Origin: Streptomyces sp. BK208
GTDB lineage: Bacteria; Actinomycetota; Actinomycetes; Streptomycetales; Streptomycetaceae
Assembly: GCF_004364245.1 (NCBI RefSeq)
Contig: NZ_SOAV01000008.1
Coordinates: forward strand, 248,001-312,000
Reading direction: 5' to 3'
DNA: 64,000 bases
Shown piece by piece: positions 42,521 to 51,401 of this stretch (the stretch's first letter is position 1; every line of letters begins with the position of its first letter). Both the position numbers and the translations under genes were made by a program. The notes beneath the pieces are model-generated. The model was not told the DNA's origin, did no database searches, and saw only the letters and a program-made list of their open reading frames with translations.

Positions 42521-43332
42521 GCGGGAACGTGCAGCTGCTGACCGACACCCTCGCGGCGGCCAGGTCCGAGAACCGCGCCGCCCTGATCGCCTACCTGCCG
42601 GCCGGGTTCCCGACCGTGGACGGCGGCATCGAGGCGATCAAGGCCGCCCTCGACGGCGGCGCCGACGTCGTCGAGGTGGGCCTGCCGCACAGCGACCCGG
42701 TGCTCGACGGCCCGGTCATCCAGACCGCCGACGACATCGCACTGCGCGGCGGCGTGCGGATCGCCGACGTGATGCGCACGGTCCGCGAGGCGCACGAGGC
42801 CACCGGCAAGCCGATCCTCGTCATGACGTACTGGAACCCCATCGACCGCTACGGCGTGGAGCGCTTCACCGCCGAGCTGGCCGAGGCGGGCGGCGCCGGG
42901 TGCATCCTGCCCGACCTGCCCGTCCAGGAGTCGGCGCTGTGGAGGGAGCACGCGGACAAGCACGGGCTCGCCACGGTCTTCGTGGTCGCGCCCAGCAGCA
43001 AGGACGCGCGCCTCGCCGAGATCACCGCGGCCGGCAGCGGCTTCGTCTACGCCGCCTCCCTCATGGGCGTCACCGGCACCCGCGAGTCGGTCGGGGCCCA
43101 GGCCGAGGACCTGGTGCGGCGCACCCGCGCCACCACCGGCATCCCGGTCTGCGTCGGCCTCGGCGTCTCCAACGCCGCCCAGGCCGCCGAGGTCGCCCGC
43201 TTCGCCGACGGCGTGATCGTCGGCTCGGCGTTCGTGAAGCGGATGCTGGACGCGCCCGACGACGCGGCCGGCCTGGAGGGCGTCCGCGCGCTCGCCGCCG
43301 ACCTGGCGAAGGGCGTGCGCGGACAGGCGTGA
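42517..43332 (+). CDS. trpA: Tryptophan synthase alpha subunit
   Basis: Barrel subunit (271 aa) that cleaves indole glycerol phosphate to indole. Catalytic Glu and Asp lie in VVEVGLPHSDPVLDGP; the phosphate loops are GVTGTRE and GLGVSNA. GTG start overlaps trpB, giving coupled equimolar synthesis of the alpha2beta2 complex. Followed 58 nt later by a terminator. Confidence 0.97.
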   Translation: MSGNVQLLTDTLAAARSENRAALIAYLPAGFPTVDGGIEAIKAALDGGADVVEVGLPHSDPVLDGPVIQTADDIALRGGVRIADVMRTVREAHEATGKPILVMTYWNPIDRYGVERFTAELAEAGGAGCILPDLPVQESALWREHADKHGLATVFVVAPSSKDARLAEITAAGSGFVYAASLMGVTGTRESVGAQAEDLVRRTRATTGIPVCVGLGVSNAAQAAEVARFADGVIVGSAFVKRMLDAPDDAAGLEGVRALAADLAKGVRGQA

Positions 43333-43390
43333 CCTTCGGCGCCTGACGGACGAGCACAGAACAGGGGTCCCTCGTACGAGTGGACCTGGG

Positions 43391-43419
43391 ACCGGGGAGG
43401 CGCGCTGCGCCTCCCCGGT
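43391..43419 (+). terminator. Terminator of the trpCMBA transcript
   Basis: A perfect 13-bp stem (43391-43403 with 43407-43419) has a 3-nt loop. It lies 15 nt before the start of the DsbA-like gene, so that gene must have a leader hairpin if read through, or a promoter overlapping it. Confidence 0.75.
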
Positions 43420-43433
43420 TCGTTCTGCGGGGT

Positions 43434-44207
43434 GTGAGCGAGAAGAACCGACAGGGAAAGCACGGCGCCCGCGAGAAGCTGGCGGCCGAGCGCGAGAAGC
43501 AGAAGTCCAGGGACAAGCGCCGCCGTGCGCTGATCGTCGGCGCGAGCGTGGTCTGCGTCCTCGGTCTCGCGGCGGTGATCGGCGTGGTCGCGGCGAACGC
43601 GGGCAAGGACGACGGCAGCGAGTCGGCCGGTCCGATCGTGGTGCCGTCGGGCGCGCAGGGCAAGGACGGACTCGCGATCCCCGTCGGCGAGGAGAGCGCC
43701 AAGTCGACGCTCACCGTCTGGGAGGACTTCCGCTGCCCGGCCTGCAAGGCCTTCGAGCTGGCGTACCGGAACACCATTCACGAGCTGACCGCCGCGGGAC
43801 AGCTCAAGGTCGAGTACCACCTGGCCACGATCATCGACGGCAACATGGGCGGCACCGGCTCCCGCAAGGCGGCCAACGCCGCGGCCTGCGCCCAGGACGC
43901 CGGGAAGTTCCCCCCGTACCACGACGTGCTGTACGACAACCAGCCGCCGGAGACCGACGACGCCTTCGCCGACGAGGACAAGCTCCTCGACCTGGCGGGC
44001 AAGGTCGACGGCCTCGACACCACCCTCTTCCAGGAGTGTGTGCGGGGCGGCAAGCACAACAGCTGGGTGGAGAAGTCCAACAAGGCCTTCCAGAGCGGCG
44101 GTTTCAGCGGCACCCCGACCGTCCTGCTGAACGGCACGAACATCTACCAGGACCGCTCCATGACCCCGGCCAAGCTGAAGCAGATGGTGGAGGACGCCGA
44201 CAAGTAG
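43434..44207 (+). CDS. Membrane-anchored DsbA-like thiol-disulfide oxidoreductase (second)
   Basis: A 257-aa paralogue of the protein at 12255, with the same plan: Lys/Arg-rich head (VSEKNRQGKHGAREKL), one membrane anchor (about residues 33-52) and an extracytoplasmic thioredoxin fold. Active site FRCPACKAFE (CPAC); cis-Pro loop GTPTVLLN. An additional pair of Cys occurs near AACAQDAG and QECVRGG. GTG start at 43434; a longer start would run through the terminator. Stands before lgt; likely oxidises exported proteins. Confidence 0.88.
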   Translation: MSEKNRQGKHGAREKLAAEREKQKSRDKRRRALIVGASVVCVLGLAAVIGVVAANAGKDDGSESAGPIVVPSGAQGKDGLAIPVGEESAKSTLTVWEDFRCPACKAFELAYRNTIHELTAAGQLKVEYHLATIIDGNMGGTGSRKAANAAACAQDAGKFPPYHDVLYDNQPPETDDAFADEDKLLDLAGKVDGLDTTLFQECVRGGKHNSWVEKSNKAFQSGGFSGTPTVLLNGTNIYQDRSMTPAKLKQMVEDADK

Positions 44208-44283
44208 CGCGCCCGCTCGTTACGGACCCGTAGCCGGGCTGCCCGCCGCGCGTCCCGTCCGACACGGTAGCGTCGACCCTGCC

Positions 44284-45408
44284 ATGGAACTTGCCTTCAT
44301 TCCCAGCCCGTCGCGCGGGGTGCTGTACCTCGGTCCCGTCCCGCTGCGCGGCTACGCGTTCTGCATCATCATCGGCGTCTTCGTTGCCGTCTGGCTCGGC
44401 AACAAGCGCTGGATCGCCCGGGGCGGGCGGCCGGGCACGGTGGCCGACATCGCGGTCTGGGCCGTTCCCTTCGGCCTGATCGGCGGACGCCTCTACCACG
44501 TGATCACGGACTACCAGCTGTACTTCAGCGAGGGCCGTGACTGGGTGGACGCCTTCAAGGTCTGGGAGGGCGGACTCGGCATCTGGGGCGCTATCGCGTT
44601 CGGTGCGGTGGGCGCCTGGATCGGGGCCCGCCGCCGGGGCGTCCCGATGCCCGCCTACGCGGACGCCGTCGCCCCCGGCATCGCCCTCGCACAGGCCATC
44701 GGCCGCTGGGGCAACTGGTTCAACCAGGAGCTGTACGGCAAGGCGACCGACCTGCCGTGGGCCGTGGAGATCACCTCGACCGCCGACGGCCGGCTGCCGG
44801 GCACCTACCACCCGACGTTCCTGTACGAGTCGCTGTGGTGCATCGGCGTCGCGCTGCTCGTCATCTGGGCCGACCGCCGCTTCAGGCTCGGCCACGGGCG
44901 GGCGTTCGCCCTGTACGTGGCGGCGTACTGCGCGGGCCGCTTCTGGATCGAGTACATGCGCGTCGACGACGCCCACCACATCCTCGGTCTGCGCCTGAAC
45001 AACTGGACCGCGCTCGTCGTCTTCCTGCTCGCCGTGCTGTACATCGTGCTCTCGGCCCGGAAGCGGCCGGGCCGGGAAGCCGTGGTGGAGCCGGGCGCCC
45101 CGAGCGCCGACGGTGACGCCGGGGCCGAAGGGGAGAAGGACGCGGAGACGGACGCGGAGGCCGCCGGCGCGGACACCGCGGCCGACGACGCGGACCTCGG
45201 CAAGAGGGAAACGAAGACGGACGCCGGCAGCGGCGCGACGACGGACGCGGGCAGCGGTACGAAGACCGACGCCCCCGAAGCGTCCGAGAACCCCGAGGCG
45301 GCGGCGGAGGCGTCGGACACCTCCGCGGCTCCGCGGGGCGAGGACGCGGACGACGCGGTGGAGGCCGAGAGCGTGAAGAACGGGGCCGACTCCGCCAAGA
45401 AGGGCTGA
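44284..45408 (+). CDS. lgt: Prolipoprotein diacylglyceryl transferase
   Basis: Adds diacylglycerol to the Cys of prolipoproteins, before LspA acts. Of 374 aa, the first 265 are the membrane enzyme with seven helices and the signature AIGRWGNWFNQELYG, carrying the essential Arg and Asn. The last 105 or so residues are a soluble acidic low-complexity tail (Ala, Asp, Glu, Thr, with KTDAGSGATTDAGSGTKTD) not seen in most Lgt. ATG start. Followed by a long hairpin. Confidence 0.95.
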   Translation: MELAFIPSPSRGVLYLGPVPLRGYAFCIIIGVFVAVWLGNKRWIARGGRPGTVADIAVWAVPFGLIGGRLYHVITDYQLYFSEGRDWVDAFKVWEGGLGIWGAIAFGAVGAWIGARRRGVPMPAYADAVAPGIALAQAIGRWGNWFNQELYGKATDLPWAVEITSTADGRLPGTYHPTFLYESLWCIGVALLVIWADRRFRLGHGRAFALYVAAYCAGRFWIEYMRVDDAHHILGLRLNNWTALVVFLLAVLYIVLSARKRPGREAVVEPGAPSADGDAGAEGEKDAETDAEAAGADTAADDADLGKRETKTDAGSGATTDAGSGTKTDAPEASENPEAAAEASDTSAAPRGEDADDAVEAESVKNGADSAKKG

Positions 45409-45431
45409 TCCGGCCCGCCGCACGCACACGC

Positions 45432-45469
45432 CGCCGAGGGCGCCCGGGACTCTCCGGGCGCCCTCGGCG
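45432..45469. terminator. Bidirectional terminator between lgt and the CitE-like gene
   Basis: A perfect 16-bp stem (45432-45447 with 45454-45469) around the loop GACTCT. It is 24 nt past the lgt stop and 18 nt past the end of the convergent operon, so it probably ends both. Confidence 0.88.
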
Positions 45470-45486
45470 TATCCCGGGGCGGGGGC

Positions 45487-46311
45487 TCAGGACAGGACGG
45501 GCCGCCGGGCCAGGGACAGGGTGCGCCGGGCCGTCGCCACCACCGCCGCGTCGATGAACCGGCCGTCCGGCAGCGCCTGGGCGCCCGGCTGGACCGAGGC
45601 CGCCTTGACGATCGTCTCCGCCTCCTCCAGCTCCCGCTCCGTGGGCAGGTAGGCCCGCTCGATGATCGGCAGCTGGCGGGGGTGGATCGCGGCCCGCCCC
45701 AGGAACCCCAGGGAACGGCCGTGCGCGCAGGACGCCGCGAGGCCCTCCAGGTCCCGGGTGTCCGGGTGCACCGTCTGGGACGGCGGCGCCAGACCCGCCG
45801 CCCGCGCGGCCACCACCACCCGCGAGCGCGACCAGTCGAGGCCGGTGTCCCCGCGCACGCCCAGGTCGGCCCGGAGATCCGCCTCGCCGAGGGCGATGCC
45901 GCGCAGCACCGGATGGGCGGCGGCGATCCGGTACGCCCGCTCCACCCCCAGGGCCGTCTCCAGCAACGCGTACAGCGGTGGACCGCCGGTGGCCGCGGCG
46001 ACCTCGGTGACCTGCTCCGGCGACGTGACCTTGGGCAGCCGCAGCCCGGACAGGCCCGGCAGCGCGGCCAGCGCCGCCAGGTCACCGGCGGCGAGCGGAC
46101 CGTCCAGGGCGTTCACGCGGACGTGCACCGGCACCGGCTGCGGCTCGGCCAGCAGCTCGGCCGTGGCGTCCCGGGCGTACTCCTTGCGGTCGACGGCGAC
46201 CGCGTCCTCCAGGTCGACCACCACCACGTCGGCACCGGCGGCCAGCGCCTTGGCCACCACCCGTGGCCGGTCCCCGGGAGCGTACAGCCAGGTCAGCGGG
46301 GGTGTGGTCAT
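45487..46311 (-). CDS. CitE-family acyl-CoA lyase (HpcH/HpaI)
   Basis: A 274-aa TIM barrel of the citrate lyase beta-like family, which cleaves beta-hydroxyacyl-CoA such as malyl- or citramalyl-CoA. Motifs are LYAPGDRPRVVAKAL, DVVVVDLEDAVA (Mg-binding Asp/Glu), HVRVNALDG, ALLETALGVERAY, LGEADLRADLGV and GRAAIHPRQLPII, all typical. ATG start overlaps the upstream CoA-transferase gene by 4 nt. Last gene of the six-gene operon. Confidence 0.9.
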   Translation of the reverse strand: MTTPPLTWLYAPGDRPRVVAKALAAGADVVVVDLEDAVAVDRKEYARDATAELLAEPQPVPVHVRVNALDGPLAAGDLAALAALPGLSGLRLPKVTSPEQVTEVAAATGGPPLYALLETALGVERAYRIAAAHPVLRGIALGEADLRADLGVRGDTGLDWSRSRVVVAARAAGLAPPSQTVHPDTRDLEGLAASCAHGRSLGFLGRAAIHPRQLPIIERAYLPTERELEEAETIVKAASVQPGAQALPDGRFIDAAVVATARRTLSLARRPVLS

Positions 46312-47531
46312 ACGACGCCCTCCTCACGCAGCTCCTTCACGTCCGCCGGGGTGAGCCCCAGCCCGGTCAGCACCTCCTCGGTGTCGGCGCCGTGCGGACG
46401 GCCCGCCCAGCGGATGGCGCCCGGGGTGGCGGAGAGCCGGAAGAGCACGTTCTGCATGCGCAGCGGGCCCAGCTCCGGATCGTCGACCGTGGTGACCGTG
46501 TCGAGCGCCTGGTACTGCGGGTCGCTCATCACGTCCCGCACGTCCTGGACCGGCGCGACCGCCGCCTCGGCCTTCTCGAACGCGGCGAGCACGTCGGCGC
46601 GGCCGTGCCGGGCGATCCAGTCGCCGACCGCCGCGTCCAGCACGTCGGCGTGCCGGGCCCGGTCGGCGCCCGTCGCGAACCAGGGCTCGTCGATCAGCTC
46701 CGGGCGGCCCACCAGCCGCATCACCCGCTCGGCGACCGACTGCGCCGAGGTGGAGACGGCCACCCAGGTGCCGTCGGCGGTGCGGTAGGTGTTGCGCGGG
46801 GCGTTGTTCTGCGAGCGGTTGCCGGTGCGGGGCTGGACGTGGCCGAGCTGGTCGTACCAGAGCGGCTGCGGGCCCAGCACGGTGAGGATCGGCTCGATGA
46901 TCGCCATGTCGACGACCTGGCCCTCGCCGGTGCGCTCCCGCGCCGCGAGCGCGGTCATCACGGCGTACGCCGTCGCCAGCGCCGCGATCGAGTCGGCGAG
47001 GCCGAACGGTGGCAGCGTCGGGGGCGTGTCCGGTTCGCCGGTCATCGCGGCGAAGCCGCTCATGGCCTCGGCGAGGGTGCCGAAGCCGGGGCGGCGGGCG
47101 TACGGGCCGAACTGGCCGAAGCCGGTGACCCGGGTGAGGACCAGGCGCGGGTTGACGGCGGACAGCTCGTCCCAGCCCAGGTCCCACTTCTCCAGGGTGC
47201 CCGGCCGGAAGTTCTCGACGACCACGTCGGCGGTGGCGGCGAGGCGGAGCAGGGTGGCCCGCCCGGCGGGCTTCGACAGGTCCAGGGTGATCGTGTGCTT
47301 GTTGCGGCCGAGCAGCTTCCACCACAGGCCGATCCCGTCCTTCGACGGGCCGTGCCCGCGGGACGGGTCCGGCCGGGTGGGGTGCTCGACCTTGATCACT
47401 TCGGCGCCGAAGTCGCCGAGCATGGTGGCGGCCAGCGGCCCCGCGAAGAGGGTGGCGAGGTCGAGGACGCGCAGGCCGGTGAGCGGGGCGGCGGGGACAG
47501 GGGGCGCGGAGGTCACGTCGGGCTCGGGCAT
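46308..47531 (-). CDS. CaiB/BaiF-type family III CoA-transferase
   Basis: A 407-aa enzyme that moves CoA between carboxylic acids. The family pattern is clear: GLRVLDLATLFAGPLAATMLGDFGAEVIKVEHP, the catalytic Asp in EGQVVDMAI, LDLSKPAGRATLLRLAATADVVVENFRPGTLEKW and the C-terminal PHGADTEEVL. ATG start (MPEPDVTSAPP). It overlaps the ADP-ribosylglycohydrolase gene upstream by 19 nt and the CitE gene downstream by 4 nt. With CitE it could make and cleave a CoA thioester; the acid is not evident. Confidence 0.92.
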   Translation of the reverse strand: MPEPDVTSAPPVPAAPLTGLRVLDLATLFAGPLAATMLGDFGAEVIKVEHPTRPDPSRGHGPSKDGIGLWWKLLGRNKHTITLDLSKPAGRATLLRLAATADVVVENFRPGTLEKWDLGWDELSAVNPRLVLTRVTGFGQFGPYARRPGFGTLAEAMSGFAAMTGEPDTPPTLPPFGLADSIAALATAYAVMTALAARERTGEGQVVDMAIIEPILTVLGPQPLWYDQLGHVQPRTGNRSQNNAPRNTYRTADGTWVAVSTSAQSVAERVMRLVGRPELIDEPWFATGADRARHADVLDAAVGDWIARHGRADVLAAFEKAEAAVAPVQDVRDVMSDPQYQALDTVTTVDDPELGPLRMQNVLFRLSATPGAIRWAGRPHGADTEEVLTGLGLTPADVKELREEGVV

Positions 47532-48889
47532 GGGCGGGTGGCCTCCCGGTGGGTGAGGTGGGCGAGGGCGTCGAAGCCGGTGCCGTCGAAGTCGCCGACG
47601 GAGGTGGCCAGGCGGTTCTTCAGCGGGGCCGTCCAGTGCTCGGGCAGCGCGGCGGGGGAGCCGGCGAGCAGCCCGGCGACGCCGCCGACGGTGGCGCCGT
47701 TGGAGTCGGTGTCCCAGCCGCCCGACACGGCACGGGAGACCGAGCCGGTGAAGTCGCCGTCCGCGTGGGTGAGCGCGGCGGCCATCAGGGCGGTGTTGGG
47801 CACGGCGTGCACCCAGTGGTGGGCGGGGGAGTGGACGGCGTGGAGCTCGTCCACGACCCTGTCGAAGTCGTCGTGTGCGGTGGCCAGTCGCACCGCGTGC
47901 CGGACGGCCCGGGCCAGCCGGGAGCCGGGCGGGACGACCGCGAGTCCGGTGCGCAGACAGGCGTGCACGTCGTGCATGCCGCCGGCGGCGGTGGCGATGA
48001 CGGCCGCCGCGAACATCGCCGCGTGGACCCCGGCCGAGGTGTGGGTGAGCGTCGCGTCGCGGTGTGCCTGCTCGGCGGCGGCGCCGGGGTCGCCCGGGCG
48101 GGTCCAGCCGTGCACGTCGGCGCGGATCAGGGCGCCGATCCACTCGCGGAAGGGGTTGCGGTGGCGGGCGGTGTGCGGGGGTTCGACGCCGCTGAGGAGG
48201 TTGCGCAGGGCGACGCGCTCGGCGGTGAAGGTGCGGCCGGGCGGGAGTTCGTCGAGCCAGACGCGGGCCACGTCCGCGGTGGTGAAGGCCCTGCCGTGGC
48301 GCTGGAGGATCAGAAGGCCCAGCAGCGGGTAGTTCAGGTCGTCGTCCTCCGGCATGCCGTCGATGTTCTCGGCGAGCGAGGTGGGCGCGGAGCGGCGGTT
48401 CCACGGGTACGCGGCGAGCAGCTCGCCGGGGACGCCCAGAGCGGTGAAGTACCCGGTCGGCGGCCAGTTGCCGGCGGCGCGGCCGAGCAGCCGGATGCCG
48501 GTCAGGGGCAGCTTCTCGACGGGTTTGCCCAGCAGGCACCCGACGGCCCGGCCGAGCCAGGCCGCCTCCAGCCGGGCCGGGGACACCCCGGCGCCGGGCC
48601 GCGGCGCGGGCCAGTCGGGACACAGTGCCCTGATCCGGCCCAGGTCCGTCGGCTCGGCCTCCGCCGACGGATCCGGCAGGAGGGCCAGTTCGTCCAGGAG
48701 GCCCTCGGCCAGCCGGCGCAGGGCCGGGGCGGCGGGCCGGACGGAGGCGCCCGCCCGGGGCGGGGCCTCGCTGCCGCCCGCCGCCCGCCAGCGGGCCGCG
48801 ACCGCCGACGCGTCCCGGCCGTCCAGCCGCGCCTGGCGCAGCTCGTGGCCGATCAGGTCCTCGGGCTGCACCCAGGTCAGCCGGAGCAT
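47513..48889 (-). CDS. ADP-ribosylglycohydrolase-family protein A
   Basis: A 458-aa protein, with about 95 residues ahead of an ARH-type core. Core features: WLGRAVGCLLGKPVEKL replaces the usual GDALG (the Asp is Cys here), then ENIDGMPEDDDLNYPLL for the acidic metal motif and GGWDTDSNGATVGGVAG for the C-terminal Asp pair. This subfamily pattern is distinctive and looks catalytically complete. ATG start overlaps the upstream paralogue B by 13 nt. Family enzymes hydrolyse N- or O-glycosidic bonds of ADP-ribosyl groups; substrate here unknown. Confidence 0.85.
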   Translation of the reverse strand: MLRLTWVQPEDLIGHELRQARLDGRDASAVAARWRAAGGSEAPPRAGASVRPAAPALRRLAEGLLDELALLPDPSAEAEPTDLGRIRALCPDWPAPRPGAGVSPARLEAAWLGRAVGCLLGKPVEKLPLTGIRLLGRAAGNWPPTGYFTALGVPGELLAAYPWNRRSAPTSLAENIDGMPEDDDLNYPLLGLLILQRHGRAFTTADVARVWLDELPPGRTFTAERVALRNLLSGVEPPHTARHRNPFREWIGALIRADVHGWTRPGDPGAAAEQAHRDATLTHTSAGVHAAMFAAAVIATAAGGMHDVHACLRTGLAVVPPGSRLARAVRHAVRLATAHDDFDRVVDELHAVHSPAHHWVHAVPNTALMAAALTHADGDFTGSVSRAVSGGWDTDSNGATVGGVAGLLAGSPAALPEHWTAPLKNRLATSVGDFDGTGFDALAHLTHREATRPCPSPT

Positions 48890-50130
48890 CCCGCGCCCCC
48901 GATCGCGGCGAAGGCCTCCTCATGGGCGCGGCGGCGCCGTACGTCGCGGGCGAAGACCTCCCGGGCGACCCCGGTGAGCGTCGTCGCCGGTTCCCACAGG
49001 TCCAGGCGGCTCGCCTCCGCGACGGTCTTGGCCCAGTCCTCCGGGACCGGCGAGCCCAGCGCCCCGGCCAGCGCGCCCGCCATCGTGGCGATGGAGTCGC
49101 AGTCGCGGCCGTAGTTGACCGAGCCGAGCACCGCGTGCCGGAAGTCGCCGCCGGCGACGAGCAGCATGCCGAGGGCGACGGGCAGTTCCTCGATCGCGTG
49201 CAGGCGCGAGGGGCGGCGGGCGCCCAGCGACGGCGCGCGGTAGTCGGGGCCCACCGTGTCGTACGGGGTGACCGCCGCGCGCAGCGGGGCGAGCGCCGAC
49301 TCGAACTCCGAGTGGCGTGCGGCCACGTCGCACACGGCCTCGATCGCCGCCCGGGTGCCGTCCTTGGCCAGGGACAGGCAGGCGGCCACCACCGACTCCG
49401 GGGTCGCCCCCGGCACACAGGCCGCGGCCACCGCCGCCGCGAAGACGCCGGCCGCCTCCCGGCCGTACGACGACTGATGCGCTCCGGCGACGTCCAGGGC
49501 CTCGGCGTAGGCGGCCTCGGGGTGCGCCGCGTTGACCAGGCCGACCGGGGCCATGTACATCGCGGCACCGCAGTTGACGATGTTGCCGCTGCCGGCCTCG
49601 CGCGGGTCCACGTGGCCGTAGTGGAGCCGCGCGACCAGCCACTTCTCGGCCAGGAAGATCCGCTGCAGGGGGAGCGCCTCGGCCTCCAGCTCCGGGATCC
49701 AGCGCGGGTGGGTGATCAGGTCCGGGACCAGGTGCTCGGCGACCGCGTACGCGTCGAGGTGGTCGCGGACCGTGCCGTAGACGCGGACCAGGGCGTGGGT
49801 CATCAGGGTGTCGTCGGTGACGTGGCCGTCGCCCTTGTGGTACGGGGCCACGGGACGGGCGGTGCGCCACTCGTCGCCGTTCCAGGGGCCGACGACTCCG
49901 TGGACGCGGCCGCCGTGCCGTTCGAGGATCTGCTCGGGGGAGTAGCCCTCGACGGGGCCGCCGAGCGCGTCGCCGACGGCCGCGCCGACGAGTGCGCCGG
50001 TGACGCGTTCGTCGAGGGACGCCGAGAGGGTGCTGATGCCCGGGGGTGCGGGGGTCGCCGAGGTGGTGCCGTGGTCCGGGGGTGCGGGGACCGCCGAGGT
50101 GGTGCCGTGGTCCGGGGGCGTGGGAGTCAT
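48877..50130 (-). CDS. ADP-ribosylglycohydrolase-family protein B
   Basis: A 417-aa member of the family with every expected motif: GAAVGDALGGPVEGYS, HVTDDTLMTHAL (metal-binding Thr-Asp-Asp) and NYGRDCDSIATMAGALAG (C-terminal Asp pair). The N-terminus has a duplicated PPDHGTTSA segment from a 36-bp DNA repeat. ATG start (MTPTPPDHG) overlaps the stop of C by 4 nt; a longer in-frame reading into C sequence is not supported. The most canonical of the four. Confidence 0.87.
   Translation of the reverse strand: MTPTPPDHGTTSAVPAPPDHGTTSATPAPPGISTLSASLDERVTGALVGAAVGDALGGPVEGYSPEQILERHGGRVHGVVGPWNGDEWRTARPVAPYHKGDGHVTDDTLMTHALVRVYGTVRDHLDAYAVAEHLVPDLITHPRWIPELEAEALPLQRIFLAEKWLVARLHYGHVDPREAGSGNIVNCGAAMYMAPVGLVNAAHPEAAYAEALDVAGAHQSSYGREAAGVFAAAVAAACVPGATPESVVAACLSLAKDGTRAAIEAVCDVAARHSEFESALAPLRAAVTPYDTVGPDYRAPSLGARRPSRLHAIEELPVALGMLLVAGGDFRHAVLGSVNYGRDCDSIATMAGALAGALGSPVPEDWAKTVAEASRLDLWEPATTLTGVAREVFARDVRRRRAHEEAFAAIGGAGCSG
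50046..50117 (-). repeat. 36-bp tandem duplication in the 5' end of paralogue B
   Basis: Two adjacent 36-bp units, about 94 percent identical, share CGCCGAGGTGGTGCCGTGG followed by TCCGGGGG. They encode the repeated PPDHGTTSA stretch before the ARH core and leave the frame intact. Confidence 0.8.
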
Positions 50131-51401
50131 GGGGTGATGCCTCGTCCTTCCGGTCGGGACGCTTGCGTGGCGTGCAGGAGACCGGCGAGTTCGACCAGGT
50201 CGGTGCCGGTGAGCCGGGGCAGTACGCAGCCGGGCAGGATGCGGCAGGCGTCCCGCCAGGACGCGGGGAGCGAGGAGCCGCCGCCGAGCGCGCCGGTGAG
50301 GGCGCCGGCCAGCGCGGGGGCGGAGTCCGCGACCCGGGACAGGCAGGCCGCAGCAGGGACCGCCTCGGCGACGCGGCCCCGGGCGGCGGTGGTCAGCGCG
50401 AGGGCGACCGGGACCGTTTCGGCGGCGGCGATGCCGTAGCTGTAGACGTGGTCGACGATGCGGTGTTCGAGGAGCGGGACGAGGGCGAAGGCGCTCTCGG
50501 CCTCCGCCGCGAGGGCCAGGGCCTGGCGGGTGTTGCGGCCGATCTCCGTCGCCTCCGGGAGTTCGTCGAGCGCGGCGCTCACGCAGGCGTCCACGCCGGC
50601 GCCGTCGAGGGCGCGGGCCAGTGCCGCCGCCATGGCCCGGGCGCCGTGCACACCGTCGCCGTCCTGGGTGTAGCGGGCGTCGAACTCGGCGAGGTCGGCG
50701 GCGGGGCGCGGGGCGCCGGGGTGGGCCACGGCGAGGACGCAGGCCCGCACGCAGGCGGCGTCGTCGAAGTAGTGCGGGTTGTCGTGGCCGGTGGCGGGCG
50801 GACGCAGGCCGGTGGCGAGGTTGCCGAGCCCGGCCCGTACCGAGATGCGGGCGCGCAGCGGCAGGACCGCCGACTCGACCTCGGGGGCGCGGTCGGCCGC
50901 GGCGGCGACCTCGCTGGCGACGGCGTTCCACGTCAGGTCGATCGCGGCCCGCATCCGGCGGTCCCGGCTCAGGTCCCCGAGCAGGCTGTCGTCCCCGGCC
51001 CGCAGTACCGCCTCGGCCGCGAACGCCGCCCACTCGGCGTCGTCCGAGGGGCCGAGGCGCAGCGGTTCCGGGGGCTGGTTCAGGGCGATGGGGACCGGGA
51101 GGGTGGTGGTCGCGTTCTGCTCGGCGAAGGTGTCCAGCTCGCGGGTGAGGCGGCGGGTCCACTCCGGCATCCGCGCGGCCCGGTGCCGGGCGGCGGGCCA
51201 GCCGGCGGCGTCCCCCGCGGCGAGCCCGAGCAGGAGCCCCTCGATGCGGTCCAGCAGCGGCACCGCACCGGACGCCGCCGTCCCCGGCCCGGCTCCCGGC
51301 CGTTGCCCGCTTCCGCCCGGCGGGTCCGCCCCCGGCCCTCCGGGGCCCTCGACGTACGCCGTGACGCCCGGCGCCCCGACCCCGGCACGCGCCGCGCTCA
51401 C
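50127..51401 (-). CDS. ADP-ribosylglycohydrolase-family protein C (divergent)
   Basis: A 424-aa family member with altered sites. The N-terminal loop is LGLAAGDAAGWPAARHR; the metal motif appears as GPSDDAEWAAF; the C-terminal pair reads LSRVADSAPALAGALTG, where the first Asp of the usual GRDADT is Val. It therefore may lack full activity or have another substrate, like non-enzymatic relatives (J1-crystallin). The first 45 residues are Gly/Pro-rich. GTG start overlaps D by 4 nt. Confidence 0.8.
   Translation of the reverse strand: MSAARAGVGAPGVTAYVEGPGGPGADPPGGSGQRPGAGPGTAASGAVPLLDRIEGLLLGLAAGDAAGWPAARHRAARMPEWTRRLTRELDTFAEQNATTTLPVPIALNQPPEPLRLGPSDDAEWAAFAAEAVLRAGDDSLLGDLSRDRRMRAAIDLTWNAVASEVAAAADRAPEVESAVLPLRARISVRAGLGNLATGLRPPATGHDNPHYFDDAACVRACVLAVAHPGAPRPAADLAEFDARYTQDGDGVHGARAMAAALARALDGAGVDACVSAALDELPEATEIGRNTRQALALAAEAESAFALVPLLEHRIVDHVYSYGIAAAETVPVALALTTAARGRVAEAVPAAACLSRVADSAPALAGALTGALGGGSSLPASWRDACRILPGCVLPRLTGTDLVELAGLLHATQASRPEGRGITP

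Noticed and set aside
48877..51162. Extended 761-codon reading of ADP-ribosylglycohydrolase B
   Set aside because: The first 344 codons run out of frame through paralogue C and lack family sequence; the ATG at 50130 overlaps C stop by 4 nt and gives a complete protein.
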